From assembly GCA_046329195.1 (NCBI GenBank), contig JAXLVB010000002.1:1116001-1180000 (forward strand): a DNA stretch of 64,000 bases, read 5' to 3'. The DNA is from JAXLVB01 sp046329195. Lineage in GTDB: Bacteria > Bacteroidota > Bacteroidia > Cytophagales > Spirosomataceae. The notes under the pieces were generated by a model. It was given only the letters and a program-made list of their open reading frames with translations. It had not been told where the DNA came from and did not search any database. The position numbers were made by a program, and so were the translations under genes. This document shows, piece by piece, positions 52,209-61,669 of this stretch (position 1 is the first letter of the stretch; each line of letters opens with the position of its first letter).

Positions 52209-52347
52209 AAAACATATTGAAGAAAAAAACAAAATACTAAAAGGGCTTGACAAAGTGTACGAAAAACTTTTAGAATTTAAGAAAATGAAAAACAGCGAAT
52301 TGGTTATTTTGCGTGACAACAAAATCGTAAAAATTAAACCCGAATAA
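52195..52347 (+). CDS. Cassette 15: small antitoxin-like protein
   Basis: This 50-residue gene (MTTTEKHIEEKNKIL to NKIVKIKPE) overlaps the toxin gene. It consists of one charged helix (KGLDKVYEKLLEFKKMKNS) and a short beta end (ELVILRDNKIVKI), a pattern often seen downstream of zeta-like kinases in Bacteroidota. It is probably the antitoxin. Confidence 0.65.
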   Translation: MTTTEKHIEEKNKILKGLDKVYEKLLEFKKMKNSELVILRDNKIVKIKPE

Positions 52348-52354
52348 AAGCACA

Positions 52355-52489
52355 ATCACCCAACACGGTATTGCCAAAAGCGGGGCTGAAGTACTTCTAT
52401 AAAATATTTGTACAAGGTTCAACAGTAGTAATTCTATTGAACTTATGTGCTAAAAACCCCCGCCTTCGGCAATACCCAAACCGTTGGTA
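52355..52489 (+). repeat. attC15, last site of the array
   Basis: The site opens ATCACCCAAC, complementary with one mismatch to GTTGGGCGAT at the start of cassette 15, and ends GTTGGTA. It belongs to the attC1/4/9 family (GGTATTGCCAAAAGCGGGG). No further site follows. Confidence 0.85.
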
Positions 52490-52574
52490 ACCTTGAATTC
52501 CACCAACAAATACCCTATCGTTACAAACAACAAAAATCACCCATAGCTGTCTTGCAAGCTTAGCAAAATAAGAA

Positions 52575-52608
52575 GCCCCAATCTGCACATAAACTGGCAG
52601 ATTGGGGC
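52575..52608 (-). terminator. Terminator of the TonB receptor gene
   Basis: GCCCCAATCTGC and GCAGATTGGGGC pair perfectly around a 10-base loop, followed on the minus strand by a T-rich run (TTCTTATTTT). It lies 21 bases past the receptor's stop. Confidence 0.85.
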
Positions 52609-52628
52609 CTCTATCACCAACAGCATGC

Positions 52629-55022
52629 TTAAAACTTAGCAGCCAGTGTTCCGCCTATTACCCGTGGTGCGCCCATGGTTACAGGGCCAAAATTGTATCC
52701 ATAGGCAATGTAAGCGGTGTTGCCCATATTGCGTCCCCAAAACATCAAGGAATAGTTTTTTATCGAGACACCTGCCCGTACGTTCACGAGGCTGTAGGCA
52801 TCTTGGCTATAAAGATTTGGCAAGTCAAAATATTGCTTCCCAATGCCTCTCCATTCTACCCGCACCAAGCCTTCAAGCCCTTTGCCGAGGCTTTTATTGT
52901 ATTGGGCCGCCAACAAGGCCGTATAGTTAGGCGTCTGAATTTGCCGATTGCCCGCAAAGTCTTTACTTACTTTTTTGGATTGCCCATTTTCATAGGTAGT
53001 TACAGGCACACTGAGTTTTGAGTACGTAGCATCCGTAGTGCCCACATTCAAATCCACTTGTAAGCCTTTGATAGGCGTAGTTGAAAGTTCTACCTCAATC
53101 CCCTTGCTAGAAAAATTACCCGCATTGGTCGTGGCTGTGCGGAAGCCCAACGAAGGAATCAAGGTAGGGATTTGAGCATCGGTCACGTCAATATAAAACA
53201 AGGTAACGTTGGCTCGGAGCAGATTTTCAAAATAAGTACCTTTCCAACCGACTTCTATGGTGTTGCTAAACTCCGGCTTAAAGGCCACGAGTGGCGCTTC
53301 TGAAGGGTCGTATCCAATCTGGCTAAGACCTCCCACTCGGTAACCTTTACTGTATGAGGCATACACCAGTTGATTCTCTGCCTTTTTGTAAGACAACGTA
53401 ACTTTAGGCGAAATCGCATCAAAATTAGTACTTCCAGTCGTGTCTTTGAGTGTTGTATTGACAAAAGTTCCTTTCACAAATTGGCTTCCGACGGTGAGGT
53501 TTTGTGATTCGTAATCATACCGTAAGCCAGCTGTTAGTGATAATTTTTCTGAAAACTGATACGTTGCTTGGCCAAACAAAGCATAACCATAACTTGCCGA
53601 ATTCGTAGTGGTTACCACTTTGTAGGGTGCACCCGGCTGGCCAAATTTTCCAGCATCAGCACCGGCCAGTAAGGATTGTTTGGTTGGATAATGTTGGTTA
53701 AAATAATACACGCCTGCCGTCCATTTAAGCGGACTTTCCGATTTGGCAGCAGAGTTGACCCGAACTTCTTGCGAGAACACTTTGATGGTATTTTGACCGT
53801 TATCGGGTGAAATTTCGATGGCATTTACATCGGCAGACTGGAACTTAAACGGGAGTTGCACATCCGCATCAATGGCTCCACTATAGTAACGAGTGGCTAC
53901 TTGGTACCCCGAAATAGCGGTAATATCTACTTTATCTCCATAGTGGTTCAGCACGGCTGAGGCATACAGCGTATTATCAATGTCTTGAGCAATAGCGTTG
54001 TAGTTGACTTTGAAGCGCAATGAATCAACCGAAGCGTTGGCAAAGGGAATCAACGGATACGAGCCTTTGTTACGTCGGTTGAAATGTTTGACATTAAAGG
54101 TTGCTGAGAATTTGGGTGATGCAATCCATTTTATGTAGTAATTACCCGTCACACTGGAATAATTATCGAACGACGCATGGTTGTACAAATTGGTATAGTA
54201 TCCATCTCGCTTGTCGTACAAATAGGAAATTCCGGCAAAAAGCTTGTTTTTGACCAATGGTGTCTTAAAACCAACCGAATACCGTTGTGTTCCAAACGAA
54301 CCTGCACTGAGTTCGGCAAAACCTGCGGTTTGGTTACTGGGTTGTTTGGTAATAATGTTGATTACTCCCCCCATTGCATTGCGTCCGTAGAGGGTTCCTT
54401 GCGAACCCCTTAGCACTTCGATGCGCTCAATATCAACCAGTTGTGGAATACAAGTACTTAATCGAAACTGATTGACTCCATCTAAATACACGGCAATAGG
54501 TTGGTCATAAGAAGCCGACGTAATCCCCCGTATGGAGGCCACGTTTTTGTCGTCACCAGGGCTTTCGGAGTAGAAGTTAGGAACTATGCCCATCACTTCT
54601 TTTAAGTTCCAGAGGCGATAATTGCTTACTTGCTTGCTGGTAATAGTCGAAATCGCCACGGGTACTCGTTGCGCTTTTTGTTCTGATTTCTCTGCCGACA
54701 CTACCACTTCATCCAGTGCATTGATGCTTTCGGCAAGTTGGATAGCAACGACATAGTTTTTGTTTTCGGTAATTTCGACCGTTGTCGTCTTCGCAGCAAA
54801 GCCAACCGCCGAAATGTGTACCGTATAGACGCCTTTGCTGAGGTTACTGATGGCGAAGTTTCCGTCTTGATTGGTACTGGCGCCAAGGTTAGAATTTAAA
54901 ATAGCTACACTAGCCCCAGCTATTCCCTTCTCTTTTGTAGAGTTAATACGTCCCGTGAGGCTTTGAGCAAAAGTTTGCCAAGTCAATAGACTCAACAAAA
55001 TTAAAATCCCCTGTTTCTTCAT
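52629..55022 (-). CDS. TonB-dependent outer membrane receptor
   Basis: The 797-residue protein has a signal peptide (MKKQGILILLSLLTWQTFAQ). A carboxypeptidase-regulatory-like beta sandwich spans about residues 22-95 (ASVAILNSNLGASTNQDGNF). The plug domain holds SVRGI-type ASIRGITSA and RIEVLRGSQGTLYGRNAMGGVINI, and the 22-strand barrel ends in GGTLAAKF. It is of the FecA/siderophore-like type, without a SusD partner. The diverging S9 peptidase gene suggests peptide or siderophore-type uptake, but the ligand is unknown. Confidence 0.9.
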   Translation of the reverse strand: MKKQGILILLSLLTWQTFAQSLTGRINSTKEKGIAGASVAILNSNLGASTNQDGNFAISNLSKGVYTVHISAVGFAAKTTTVEITENKNYVVAIQLAESINALDEVVVSAEKSEQKAQRVPVAISTITSKQVSNYRLWNLKEVMGIVPNFYSESPGDDKNVASIRGITSASYDQPIAVYLDGVNQFRLSTCIPQLVDIERIEVLRGSQGTLYGRNAMGGVINIITKQPSNQTAGFAELSAGSFGTQRYSVGFKTPLVKNKLFAGISYLYDKRDGYYTNLYNHASFDNYSSVTGNYYIKWIASPKFSATFNVKHFNRRNKGSYPLIPFANASVDSLRFKVNYNAIAQDIDNTLYASAVLNHYGDKVDITAISGYQVATRYYSGAIDADVQLPFKFQSADVNAIEISPDNGQNTIKVFSQEVRVNSAAKSESPLKWTAGVYYFNQHYPTKQSLLAGADAGKFGQPGAPYKVVTTTNSASYGYALFGQATYQFSEKLSLTAGLRYDYESQNLTVGSQFVKGTFVNTTLKDTTGSTNFDAISPKVTLSYKKAENQLVYASYSKGYRVGGLSQIGYDPSEAPLVAFKPEFSNTIEVGWKGTYFENLLRANVTLFYIDVTDAQIPTLIPSLGFRTATTNAGNFSSKGIEVELSTTPIKGLQVDLNVGTTDATYSKLSVPVTTYENGQSKKVSKDFAGNRQIQTPNYTALLAAQYNKSLGKGLEGLVRVEWRGIGKQYFDLPNLYSQDAYSLVNVRAGVSIKNYSLMFWGRNMGNTAYIAYGYNFGPVTMGAPRVIGGTLAAKF

Positions 55023-55455
55023 CGTCGTCTTGTGGTTATGAATAAATCGGCCACAAAGCTACGATAGGAATTTGAGATGGGGTTTGAAAAATTTAAAATT
55101 CCTGTACGATTGCCATGAAATACAGGTCAAACCCGCCTTTTCTCACGATTTTACCAGACAAAAAGCTTAGAAAAGGTGTCTGGGCCAGTTCTAACGTGCA
55201 AGAGGTTGATTTTGTCGGTTAGTATTTTTATTATTATTTTGAATTGGTAGAGATGCTCGCCTGACTGTAGGTTTGCCCTTTCGTACATAAATTAAAAATC
55301 TCCAAAAACCACTCCATTGCCTTACTTTTAAGGATATTAGACGATTTCTGTACCGTGTAATGCGATAAAAATTTATATTTGAATACCGTCACCGAGTTTA
55401 CCGTCGGCAGACCACTTCCATTTCATCAAACCAAACGAAACCAACCCGTTTTAGT
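55023..55455. promoter_or_regulatory. Divergent intergenic region
   Basis: This 433-base gap separates the receptor (minus) from the S9 peptidase (plus). It holds TATATTTG at 55374-55381, an exact -7 box for the peptidase gene about 75 bases before its start. I see no convincing -33 partner, small gene or RNA fold in the rest. Confidence 0.45.
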
Positions 55456-58335
55456 ATGAAAAAATATTACTTGATTGCATTGGGCCTGTTGGTGGGACTT
55501 CCCTTACTGGCTCAAAAAAAGAAAGCTGTCACTCCTGTGCCCCCTCCAATCGTCAAAAAACCATTAAGCCATGAAGTTTATGACACTTGGAAAAACATTT
55601 CTGAACGAGCTATCTCTCGGGATGGGGAGTGGGTAGGTTATGGCATTAACCCAGCCGAGGGAGATGGCACATTGGTACTCAGTGCATTGAAAAAAGCCAA
55701 GATTGATTCGATTCAACGAGGCTCCGAACTACGCCTTACGTTCGATTCGGAACAAGCGGTGTTTAGAATCAAAGCGCCTTTTAAGGCTACTCGTGATGCT
55801 CGAAGAGCCAAGAAGAAAAAAGAAGAAATGCCGAAGGATTCGTTGGGAATTTATAGTCTCAAAACCAATTCTTTAACGAAAATCCCGAATATTCTTTCGT
55901 TCAAAGTTCCCGAAAAAGCTGGAGGTTGGTTAGCCTATCTGTTAGACGTGCCGCCACCTGTCAAACCAGACCTGAAGGATACCAACAAAAAAGCGGCGCC
56001 CCCACGACCTACCCGAGGCAAGCAACCCAAAAAGGAGAGCGAAGAAAACGGTTACAAACTGGTAATCAGAAACTTAAAATCAAACGCAGAACAAACCTAC
56101 GGTTTTGTAAAGGAATACGAATTTGCTAAAACAGGGCGGTACTTAGCCTTTTCGAGCACCGGGAATGACTCCTCCATGAAAGCTGGAGTCTATGTATGGG
56201 ATGCCGAAAAAGGGAGTATTTTGCCTATTTACGAAGGACGGAGCAAACAAAAGTTCACCAAATTTTCTTTTGCTGAAAATGGTGACCAATTGGCCTTTAT
56301 CGCTGATTTAGACACCAATGCTAAATCGCAAATTCGAGTACCCAAGCTCTTTTATTGGAAAAGTGGTCAAGAAAAAGCCAACCTATTGGCCGATGAAAAC
56401 AATCAACCGGGTCCTAAAGGTTGGCTAGTAAGTGCTGACTATACGCCTAATTTTGCAAAAGATGGTTCTAAGTTATTTTTTGGTACAAACCCCAAACCCA
56501 TCGTACAAGATACTACCTTGTTGGCAGACGAAATTGTGAATGTGGAAGTTTGGAATTACCAAGATGAACGCCTACAAACTCAGCAAAAAACGACTTTAGA
56601 ACAGGACAAGAAAAAGTCTTATTTGGCAGTTGCAAATCTGGATTCCAAAAAATTAGTTCAATTGGGATCAAAGAAAATCCCTGATATCCAAATTGTTAAT
56701 GAGGGAAGGGCTAATTACGTCATTGGTCGCTCCGATGTATTGTACTCGCATCAACACTGGGACTGGAACCCCAAAGAAGACGTCTATCTCATTGACACAC
56801 AAGACGGTACTTCTACTCAGATTGGAAAACACCTTCGTGGGAATCCTCAAATTTCGCCGGAAGGCAAGTACATTGTCTGGTTTTCGTTGCCTGACACGGC
56901 TTGGTTTTGCTATTCCATAGCGAACAAAAAAACGATTCAGCTTACAAAGGACAAGAAATTTGCCGACGAAGACGACGACCATCCTGATTACCCCAATTCA
57001 TACGGTTCGGCGGGTTGGACCAAGGGAGATGAGCGTTTTTGGATCTATGATAAATATGACATTTGGTCTATTAACCCCGAAACGGGCGCTGCCGAAAACT
57101 TGACCAAAACAGGCCGCCAAGAGAAGAAAGAGTATCGTTATGTGCGGTTGGATAATGAAATGCGCTATATAGACCCTACGAAGGTGCTATTGCATTCATC
57201 CGATTATACGACCAAAGGCAGCGGGTATTATTCACTGGCTAATGGTACGCTTGCTAAGCTGATGGAAGGGGATTTCAACGTTTCGCAACAAGTACTAAAA
57301 GCCAAAAACACGGAGGATATACTTTTCACCAAAACAACCTTCCGAGACTATCCAGACCTTTTGCAGAGCGATTTGACGTTCAAAACAGTGAAAAAAGTGT
57401 CTGATGTGGGTAGTCAAATGAACCAATATTTGTGGGGTTCTGTAGAATTGGTAAAATACCAATCGGGCGATGGTACTCCGTTGGAGGGTTTGCTCTACAA
57501 GCCAGAAAATTTTGACCCTACCAAGAAATATCCAATGCTGGTGTATTTCTATGAAAAAAACGCCGATAACCTACATAATTTTGTCACCCCTTCGCCTTCG
57601 GGTAGTGCCTACACCAACTACGCCATGGCGGCCAGCAATGGTTACTTGGTTTTTGTTCCTGACATTATTTACAAAATTGGCTACCCAGGCCAAAGTGCTT
57701 ACGAGTGCATTATTCCTGGGGTCTTGAGCCAAATCAATAAAGGTTTTGTGGACAAAGCCAACATCGGTATCGTTGGGCATAGTTGGGGTGGTTACCAAAC
57801 AGCCTACCTCATTACCAAGACCAATTTGTTCAAAGCAGCCGTACCGGGCGCACCCGTGGCCAACATGACCAGTGCTTATGGTGGTATTCGTTGGGGAACT
57901 GGCATGAGCCGTCAGGCACAATACGAGGCGACACAGAGCCGGATTGGGGGTACTTTATGGCAAAAACCTGAGCAATACCTCGACAATTCACCTTTGTTTT
58001 ACCTTGATCAAGTAAAAACCCCTGCCTTGATTTTGCACAACGACGACGACGACGCTGTACCTTGGTATCAGGGTATCGAATTATTTATGGGTTTAAAACG
58101 CTTGGATAAGCCAGTCTGGATGCTCAACTACAACGGCGAAAAACATGGCAATCGTCAGCGCAAAAATCAAAAAGATTTTTCGGTAAGAATGTGGCAATTT
58201 CTTGACCATTATCTCAAAGGTGCCCCAATGCCCTCGTGGATGTCAGAAGGTTTACCTATGATTGAAAAAGGTATTAACCAACATTTGGAAACTTCCACCA
58301 GCCCAACTAAGGTGCAGAGTGGTAATGAGAAGTGA
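55456..58335 (+). CDS. Secreted S9-family (prolyl oligopeptidase-like) peptidase
   Basis: The 959-residue protein has a signal peptide (YYLIALGLLVGLPLLAQ). A long beta-propeller-like part follows, with WD-type turns and an insertion rich in Lys/Pro near residues 170-200. The C-terminal alpha/beta hydrolase domain has Ser in VGHSWGGYQTAYL near residue 777, Asp in ALILHNDDDDAVPW and His in GEKHGNRQRKNQ. It is larger than typical DPP4-like members (about 700) because of the extended propeller. It probably trims peptides in the periplasm. Confidence 0.85.
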   Translation: MKKYYLIALGLLVGLPLLAQKKKAVTPVPPPIVKKPLSHEVYDTWKNISERAISRDGEWVGYGINPAEGDGTLVLSALKKAKIDSIQRGSELRLTFDSEQAVFRIKAPFKATRDARRAKKKKEEMPKDSLGIYSLKTNSLTKIPNILSFKVPEKAGGWLAYLLDVPPPVKPDLKDTNKKAAPPRPTRGKQPKKESEENGYKLVIRNLKSNAEQTYGFVKEYEFAKTGRYLAFSSTGNDSSMKAGVYVWDAEKGSILPIYEGRSKQKFTKFSFAENGDQLAFIADLDTNAKSQIRVPKLFYWKSGQEKANLLADENNQPGPKGWLVSADYTPNFAKDGSKLFFGTNPKPIVQDTTLLADEIVNVEVWNYQDERLQTQQKTTLEQDKKKSYLAVANLDSKKLVQLGSKKIPDIQIVNEGRANYVIGRSDVLYSHQHWDWNPKEDVYLIDTQDGTSTQIGKHLRGNPQISPEGKYIVWFSLPDTAWFCYSIANKKTIQLTKDKKFADEDDDHPDYPNSYGSAGWTKGDERFWIYDKYDIWSINPETGAAENLTKTGRQEKKEYRYVRLDNEMRYIDPTKVLLHSSDYTTKGSGYYSLANGTLAKLMEGDFNVSQQVLKAKNTEDILFTKTTFRDYPDLLQSDLTFKTVKKVSDVGSQMNQYLWGSVELVKYQSGDGTPLEGLLYKPENFDPTKKYPMLVYFYEKNADNLHNFVTPSPSGSAYTNYAMAASNGYLVFVPDIIYKIGYPGQSAYECIIPGVLSQINKGFVDKANIGIVGHSWGGYQTAYLITKTNLFKAAVPGAPVANMTSAYGGIRWGTGMSRQAQYEATQSRIGGTLWQKPEQYLDNSPLFYLDQVKTPALILHNDDDDAVPWYQGIELFMGLKRLDKPVWMLNYNGEKHGNRQRKNQKDFSVRMWQFLDHYLKGAPMPSWMSEGLPMIEKGINQHLETSTSPTKVQSGNEK

Positions 58336-58457
58336 TTTAAAACTACCCAACTTGAGGGGCGAATGGATTTCGCCCCTCCTTTTTATCCCTCTTCTCCTTC
58401 ATCCATTACCTAAAAAATCCCCAGCAGTGGATAAAGCAGGGGTCAAATCTACATCCC

Positions 58458-60023
58458 ATGAAAATCCTATTCATTTTTTTTAGCCTTGTTGTGTGTACGC
58501 TTGGATTCGCCCAACAGAGAGCAAAGGTTCCAGTCAATCCTTCCAACGAAAGTTATCAAGCCCCTCGCTTTACCGACCCCAACCGCTTGTCAAAGATTAA
58601 AGCTGCCTTGCCCGTAGTGGAGCAATTGTATAAAGAATATGCTACTAAAAATCACTTTCCGGGATTAGCCTTTGGCGTTGTGGTTGACGGTCAGTTGATT
58701 AGCTCTGGAGCCACAGGCTTTTCGCATGTAGGAAAGAAAATTGAAGCCTCCACTCAATCACAATTCAGAATTGCCTCGATGACTAAAAGCTTAACAGCCA
58801 TAGCGATTCTAAAACTTCGTGACCAAGGCAAACTAAAACTTGATGACCCTGCTGCTACCTATATTCCTGAATTGCGGTCTATTTCGTATTTGACCACTGA
58901 TGCCCCGCCCATTACCATTCGGCATTTGATGACTCATGCTGCAGGTTTCCCCGAAGATAACCCTTGGGGCGACCGCCAGTTGGCCGACTCCGATGCGGAT
59001 TTGCTTAACCTCTTAAAACAGAGCCCTTCATTCTCTAATGACCCTGGCCTTACTTACGAATATAGTAATTTGGGTTTTGCATTGTTGGGCAGAATCATCA
59101 CCGTTGTAACAGGCAAACCCTATCAGGTTTATATCAACGAGCAGATTATCAAACCTTTAGGTATGAATCATACGGTCTGGGAATACACCAAAGCTTCGTC
59201 CAGCACCTTAGCTTGGGGCTATCGCTGGCAAGAAAATCAATGGATTGAAGAACCCATGGAGCACGATGGCTCCTACGGGGCAATGGGGGGACTCATCACA
59301 ACGATTGAGGATTTTAGCAAGTATGTGTCGTTTCATCTGGATGCTTGGCCACCAAAAAACGGCAAAGAAATGGGACCTATCAAACGTAGTTCGGTTCGAG
59401 AAATGCACTTTCCTTGGAATTTTAATAGTCACAACTTACAATTTACCTACCCAAGTGGGCGCAAATGCCCTACTGTGGGTGCATACAGTTATGGATTGGG
59501 TTGGGTGCGAGATTGCGAAGGTCGGGTATATATCAGTCATAGTGGTGGGTTGCCTGGTTTTGGAAGTCAGTGGCGCATCATGCCTGAGTATGGTATCGGG
59601 GTGATTGCTTTTGCCAATTTGACGTATGCCAATATTGGAACTATCAATTTTTCAGTACTTGATACCTTGGTTCGTATAGCTCAACTGAAACCACGTGAAT
59701 TACTTGTCTCGTCTATTCTATCCAAACGCAAACAGGAAATTGTTTCTATTCTCCCGGACTGGAATACTACTGAGCAGAATCCTATTTTTGCCGAAAATTT
59801 CTTTCCTGATTTCTCCATTGCCATTCGTCGCAAAAACACAAAACAATTGTTTGACAAAGTTGGCAAAACCATTAAAATCAACGAGTTAATCCCTGAAAAC
59901 CAGCTTCGTGGCAAATTCATCATCGAGTGTGAGCGAGGGAGTATTGAGGTCTTTTTCACCCTAACGCCAGAAAATCCTGCATTGATCCAACAATTGGATA
60001 TTCGGGAGATTAGGCGTAGTTAA
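58458..60023 (+). CDS. Secreted serine hydrolase (beta-lactamase fold)
   Basis: The 521-residue protein has a signal peptide (MKILFIFFSLVVCTLGFAQQ). The class C beta-lactamase triad is present: SMTK near residue 109, YSN in YEYSNLGFALLG, and HSG in ISHSGGLPGF. A C-terminal domain of about 100 residues may bind substrate. It follows the S9 peptidase in the same direction with a 122-base gap, so both may act on extracytoplasmic peptides. Confidence 0.85.
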   Translation: MKILFIFFSLVVCTLGFAQQRAKVPVNPSNESYQAPRFTDPNRLSKIKAALPVVEQLYKEYATKNHFPGLAFGVVVDGQLISSGATGFSHVGKKIEASTQSQFRIASMTKSLTAIAILKLRDQGKLKLDDPAATYIPELRSISYLTTDAPPITIRHLMTHAAGFPEDNPWGDRQLADSDADLLNLLKQSPSFSNDPGLTYEYSNLGFALLGRIITVVTGKPYQVYINEQIIKPLGMNHTVWEYTKASSSTLAWGYRWQENQWIEEPMEHDGSYGAMGGLITTIEDFSKYVSFHLDAWPPKNGKEMGPIKRSSVREMHFPWNFNSHNLQFTYPSGRKCPTVGAYSYGLGWVRDCEGRVYISHSGGLPGFGSQWRIMPEYGIGVIAFANLTYANIGTINFSVLDTLVRIAQLKPRELLVSSILSKRKQEIVSILPDWNTTEQNPIFAENFFPDFSIAIRRKNTKQLFDKVGKTIKINELIPENQLRGKFIIECERGSIEVFFTLTPENPALIQQLDIREIRRS

Positions 60024-60336
60024 GGTTAGAGGGGAAAAGTTAAAGTGGAGAGGAGAAAAAGAGAATGGTTGTAAGTGATGAATTAATTGATGAACTAAAC
60101 AAGTTTGTTTGGCTTGTTATTAAATTTTTTTGAGCTGTTTGCTGTTAATTCTACTTGGTTAAAACAATACTCTAAAGTGAGCCGTGACTGCAAGCCCTGT
60201 CAACGGTCTGTTGCTCAACTGTCTTTCTATACCCAATTAATCTAACAAAGCAGAATTAAATAGAATGGCCATTTTTAGGGTAATTTTATGAATCCTGAAA
60301 ATGGCCAACCTATCTAATTTAGCCTAATACTTTAAC
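60024..60336. terminator. Gene-free stretch with an inverted repeat
   Basis: This 313-base gap between convergent genes holds one clear structure: TGGCCATTTT at 60266-60275 pairs with AAAATGGCCA at 60298-60307 around a 22-base loop. It lies about 30 bases past the CoA-transferase stop on the minus strand and probably terminates it. Nothing else is seen. Confidence 0.5.
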
Positions 60337-61398
60337 TTAGGAGATTTCAAACGCCACTGTCTTGACTCGCTGCGAAACTTTTCCGGTCTCGTCATATTCA
60401 GTCAAAATCATGGCTTGAGCCGTCGGATTTTCAAATACCTCTTGCATGTTTTTGATGATACCAAAAGGCACTTGTGCCTCTTTTAATTCACTTGTCAAGG
60501 CTTCACATGACCATCCTGAAATCTTCTCTTGAATCAGTTGCCACAAATACGCCCGGTGTTCAACCCTGACTTGATTAGCATCAAACTCACTATCTAACTG
60601 AATACCAAGCACTTTACAAAGCGACTGCCAGTGCTTTAGAGTTGCACAGGCCAATACCAACTCTTTCCCTTCTTGCGTTTGATAAACATCGCCATACGGC
60701 ATGATGTTAGGATGTGCCGAACCCATTCGCTGTGGGATATGCCCTGCCATCAACCAATTGGTAGCTTGATTAGCCAAACTCGCCAAGGCCGATTCGTACA
60801 GCGAAGCACTCACATAAGCCCCCTTGCCCGTCGAATTACGCTGCATCAGGGCAATCAAAATTCCTTCTTTCAACTGATGAGCTGCCAATAAATCAATCAG
60901 TGCGACAGGCATTTTGACAGGTTTTCCCCCTACCTCTCCTGTCATAAACATGAAACCCGTTTCGGCTTGTAGCACTACATCGAGGGCAGGTGTGTTGTCT
61001 TCATCGTCAAAGGCATATAATTGAGCATATATTAACGTCGGATTCCATTCCTTTAACGACTTATAATCCAATTGCAGTTTTTCAGCCGAACTTTTTTTAA
61101 AATTTGATAATACCACGTCGCAGCTTTTGATTAAGTCCATGACGACGGCCTTGCCTTCAGCTTTTGAAACATCTAAAAAAAGATGCTTTTTTTGGTAATT
61201 AACAGCATGAAAATACGCCGAAGTAGGCTCTACTTTTGATTCGGAAGGCAATTTCCATGAACGTGTCATGTCTCCTCCAGTTAATTCATTTTCAACCTTA
61301 ATAACCTTCGCACCTAACTCTGCGAAAAACATTCCAACAGCAGGTATTGCTAAAACACTACCTAACTCGACGACAACTAAGTCTTTAAATGGTTTCAA
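60337..61398 (-). CDS. Family III CoA-transferase (CaiB/BaiF type)
   Basis: The 353-residue protein has the family start VVELGSVLAIPAVGMFFAELGAKVIKVE. The conserved acidic site lies at ALIDLLAAHQLKEGILIAL near residue 170, which would form the aspartyl-CoA intermediate, followed by RNSTGKGAYVSASLYESAL. It moves CoA between carboxylic acids. It is a single gene with no pathway neighbours, so substrate is unknown. Confidence 0.85.
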   Translation of the reverse strand: MKPFKDLVVVELGSVLAIPAVGMFFAELGAKVIKVENELTGGDMTRSWKLPSESKVEPTSAYFHAVNYQKKHLFLDVSKAEGKAVVMDLIKSCDVVLSNFKKSSAEKLQLDYKSLKEWNPTLIYAQLYAFDDEDNTPALDVVLQAETGFMFMTGEVGGKPVKMPVALIDLLAAHQLKEGILIALMQRNSTGKGAYVSASLYESALASLANQATNWLMAGHIPQRMGSAHPNIMPYGDVYQTQEGKELVLACATLKHWQSLCKVLGIQLDSEFDANQVRVEHRAYLWQLIQEKISGWSCEALTSELKEAQVPFGIIKNMQEVFENPTAQAMILTEYDETGKVSQRVKTVAFEIS

Positions 61399-61669
61399 TC
61401 GAGAAAAAATTTAAAACTATAAAAAAAGAAAACAACCTAATATAAAGTGTTGAAAATGGCAATTTACCAAATTTTCAAATATAGATTAGCCAAATTACCA
61501 AATGAGGGTCAACTTGAAATAATTATATTTATTGAAGATTTTGCACTATTTTACACCAAAATCCGTTATTTAGATAAGTATTTTTACTTAGTTTTGAAAT
61601 AAAAATACTAGATAATCCTCTAATCCGAGGATTAAGATAACTACAACAAAACACAACCTTATTCAATTT

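Larger units (their letters stand above)
28817..52489 (+). mobile_element. Integron cassette array of 15 cassettes
   Basis: Fifteen units, each one or more genes plus a terminal attC-like site, follow the attI-like core. Cassette boundaries lie after the G of GTT at 28817, 29618, 31860, 32506, 33422, 35238, 36257, 37975, 39063, 40277, 41201, 43307, 45747, 50827, 51543 and 52483. For each unit the bases after the upstream G match the reverse complement of the bases opening its own attC (14 exact, one with a mismatch). All cassettes except the third carry genes in the same direction. The region is visibly richer in A+T than the flanks. Confidence 0.85.

Noticed and set aside
29491..52489. The recurring intergenic repeats as a CRISPR array, REP/ERIC elements or MITEs
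   Set aside because: Spacing is 0.7-5 kb with genes between, each repeat has its own stem sequence, and the cassette-closure complementarity (GTTRRRY against the cassette's own opening arm) is explained only by attC sites.
29491..52489. Promoters inside the attC loops (TTTTGTGCTAAA and TAAATTTG-like strings)
   Set aside because: The -7-like strings are not kept in all sites and have no -33 partner at the right distance, so they are better read as part of the shared loop sequence.
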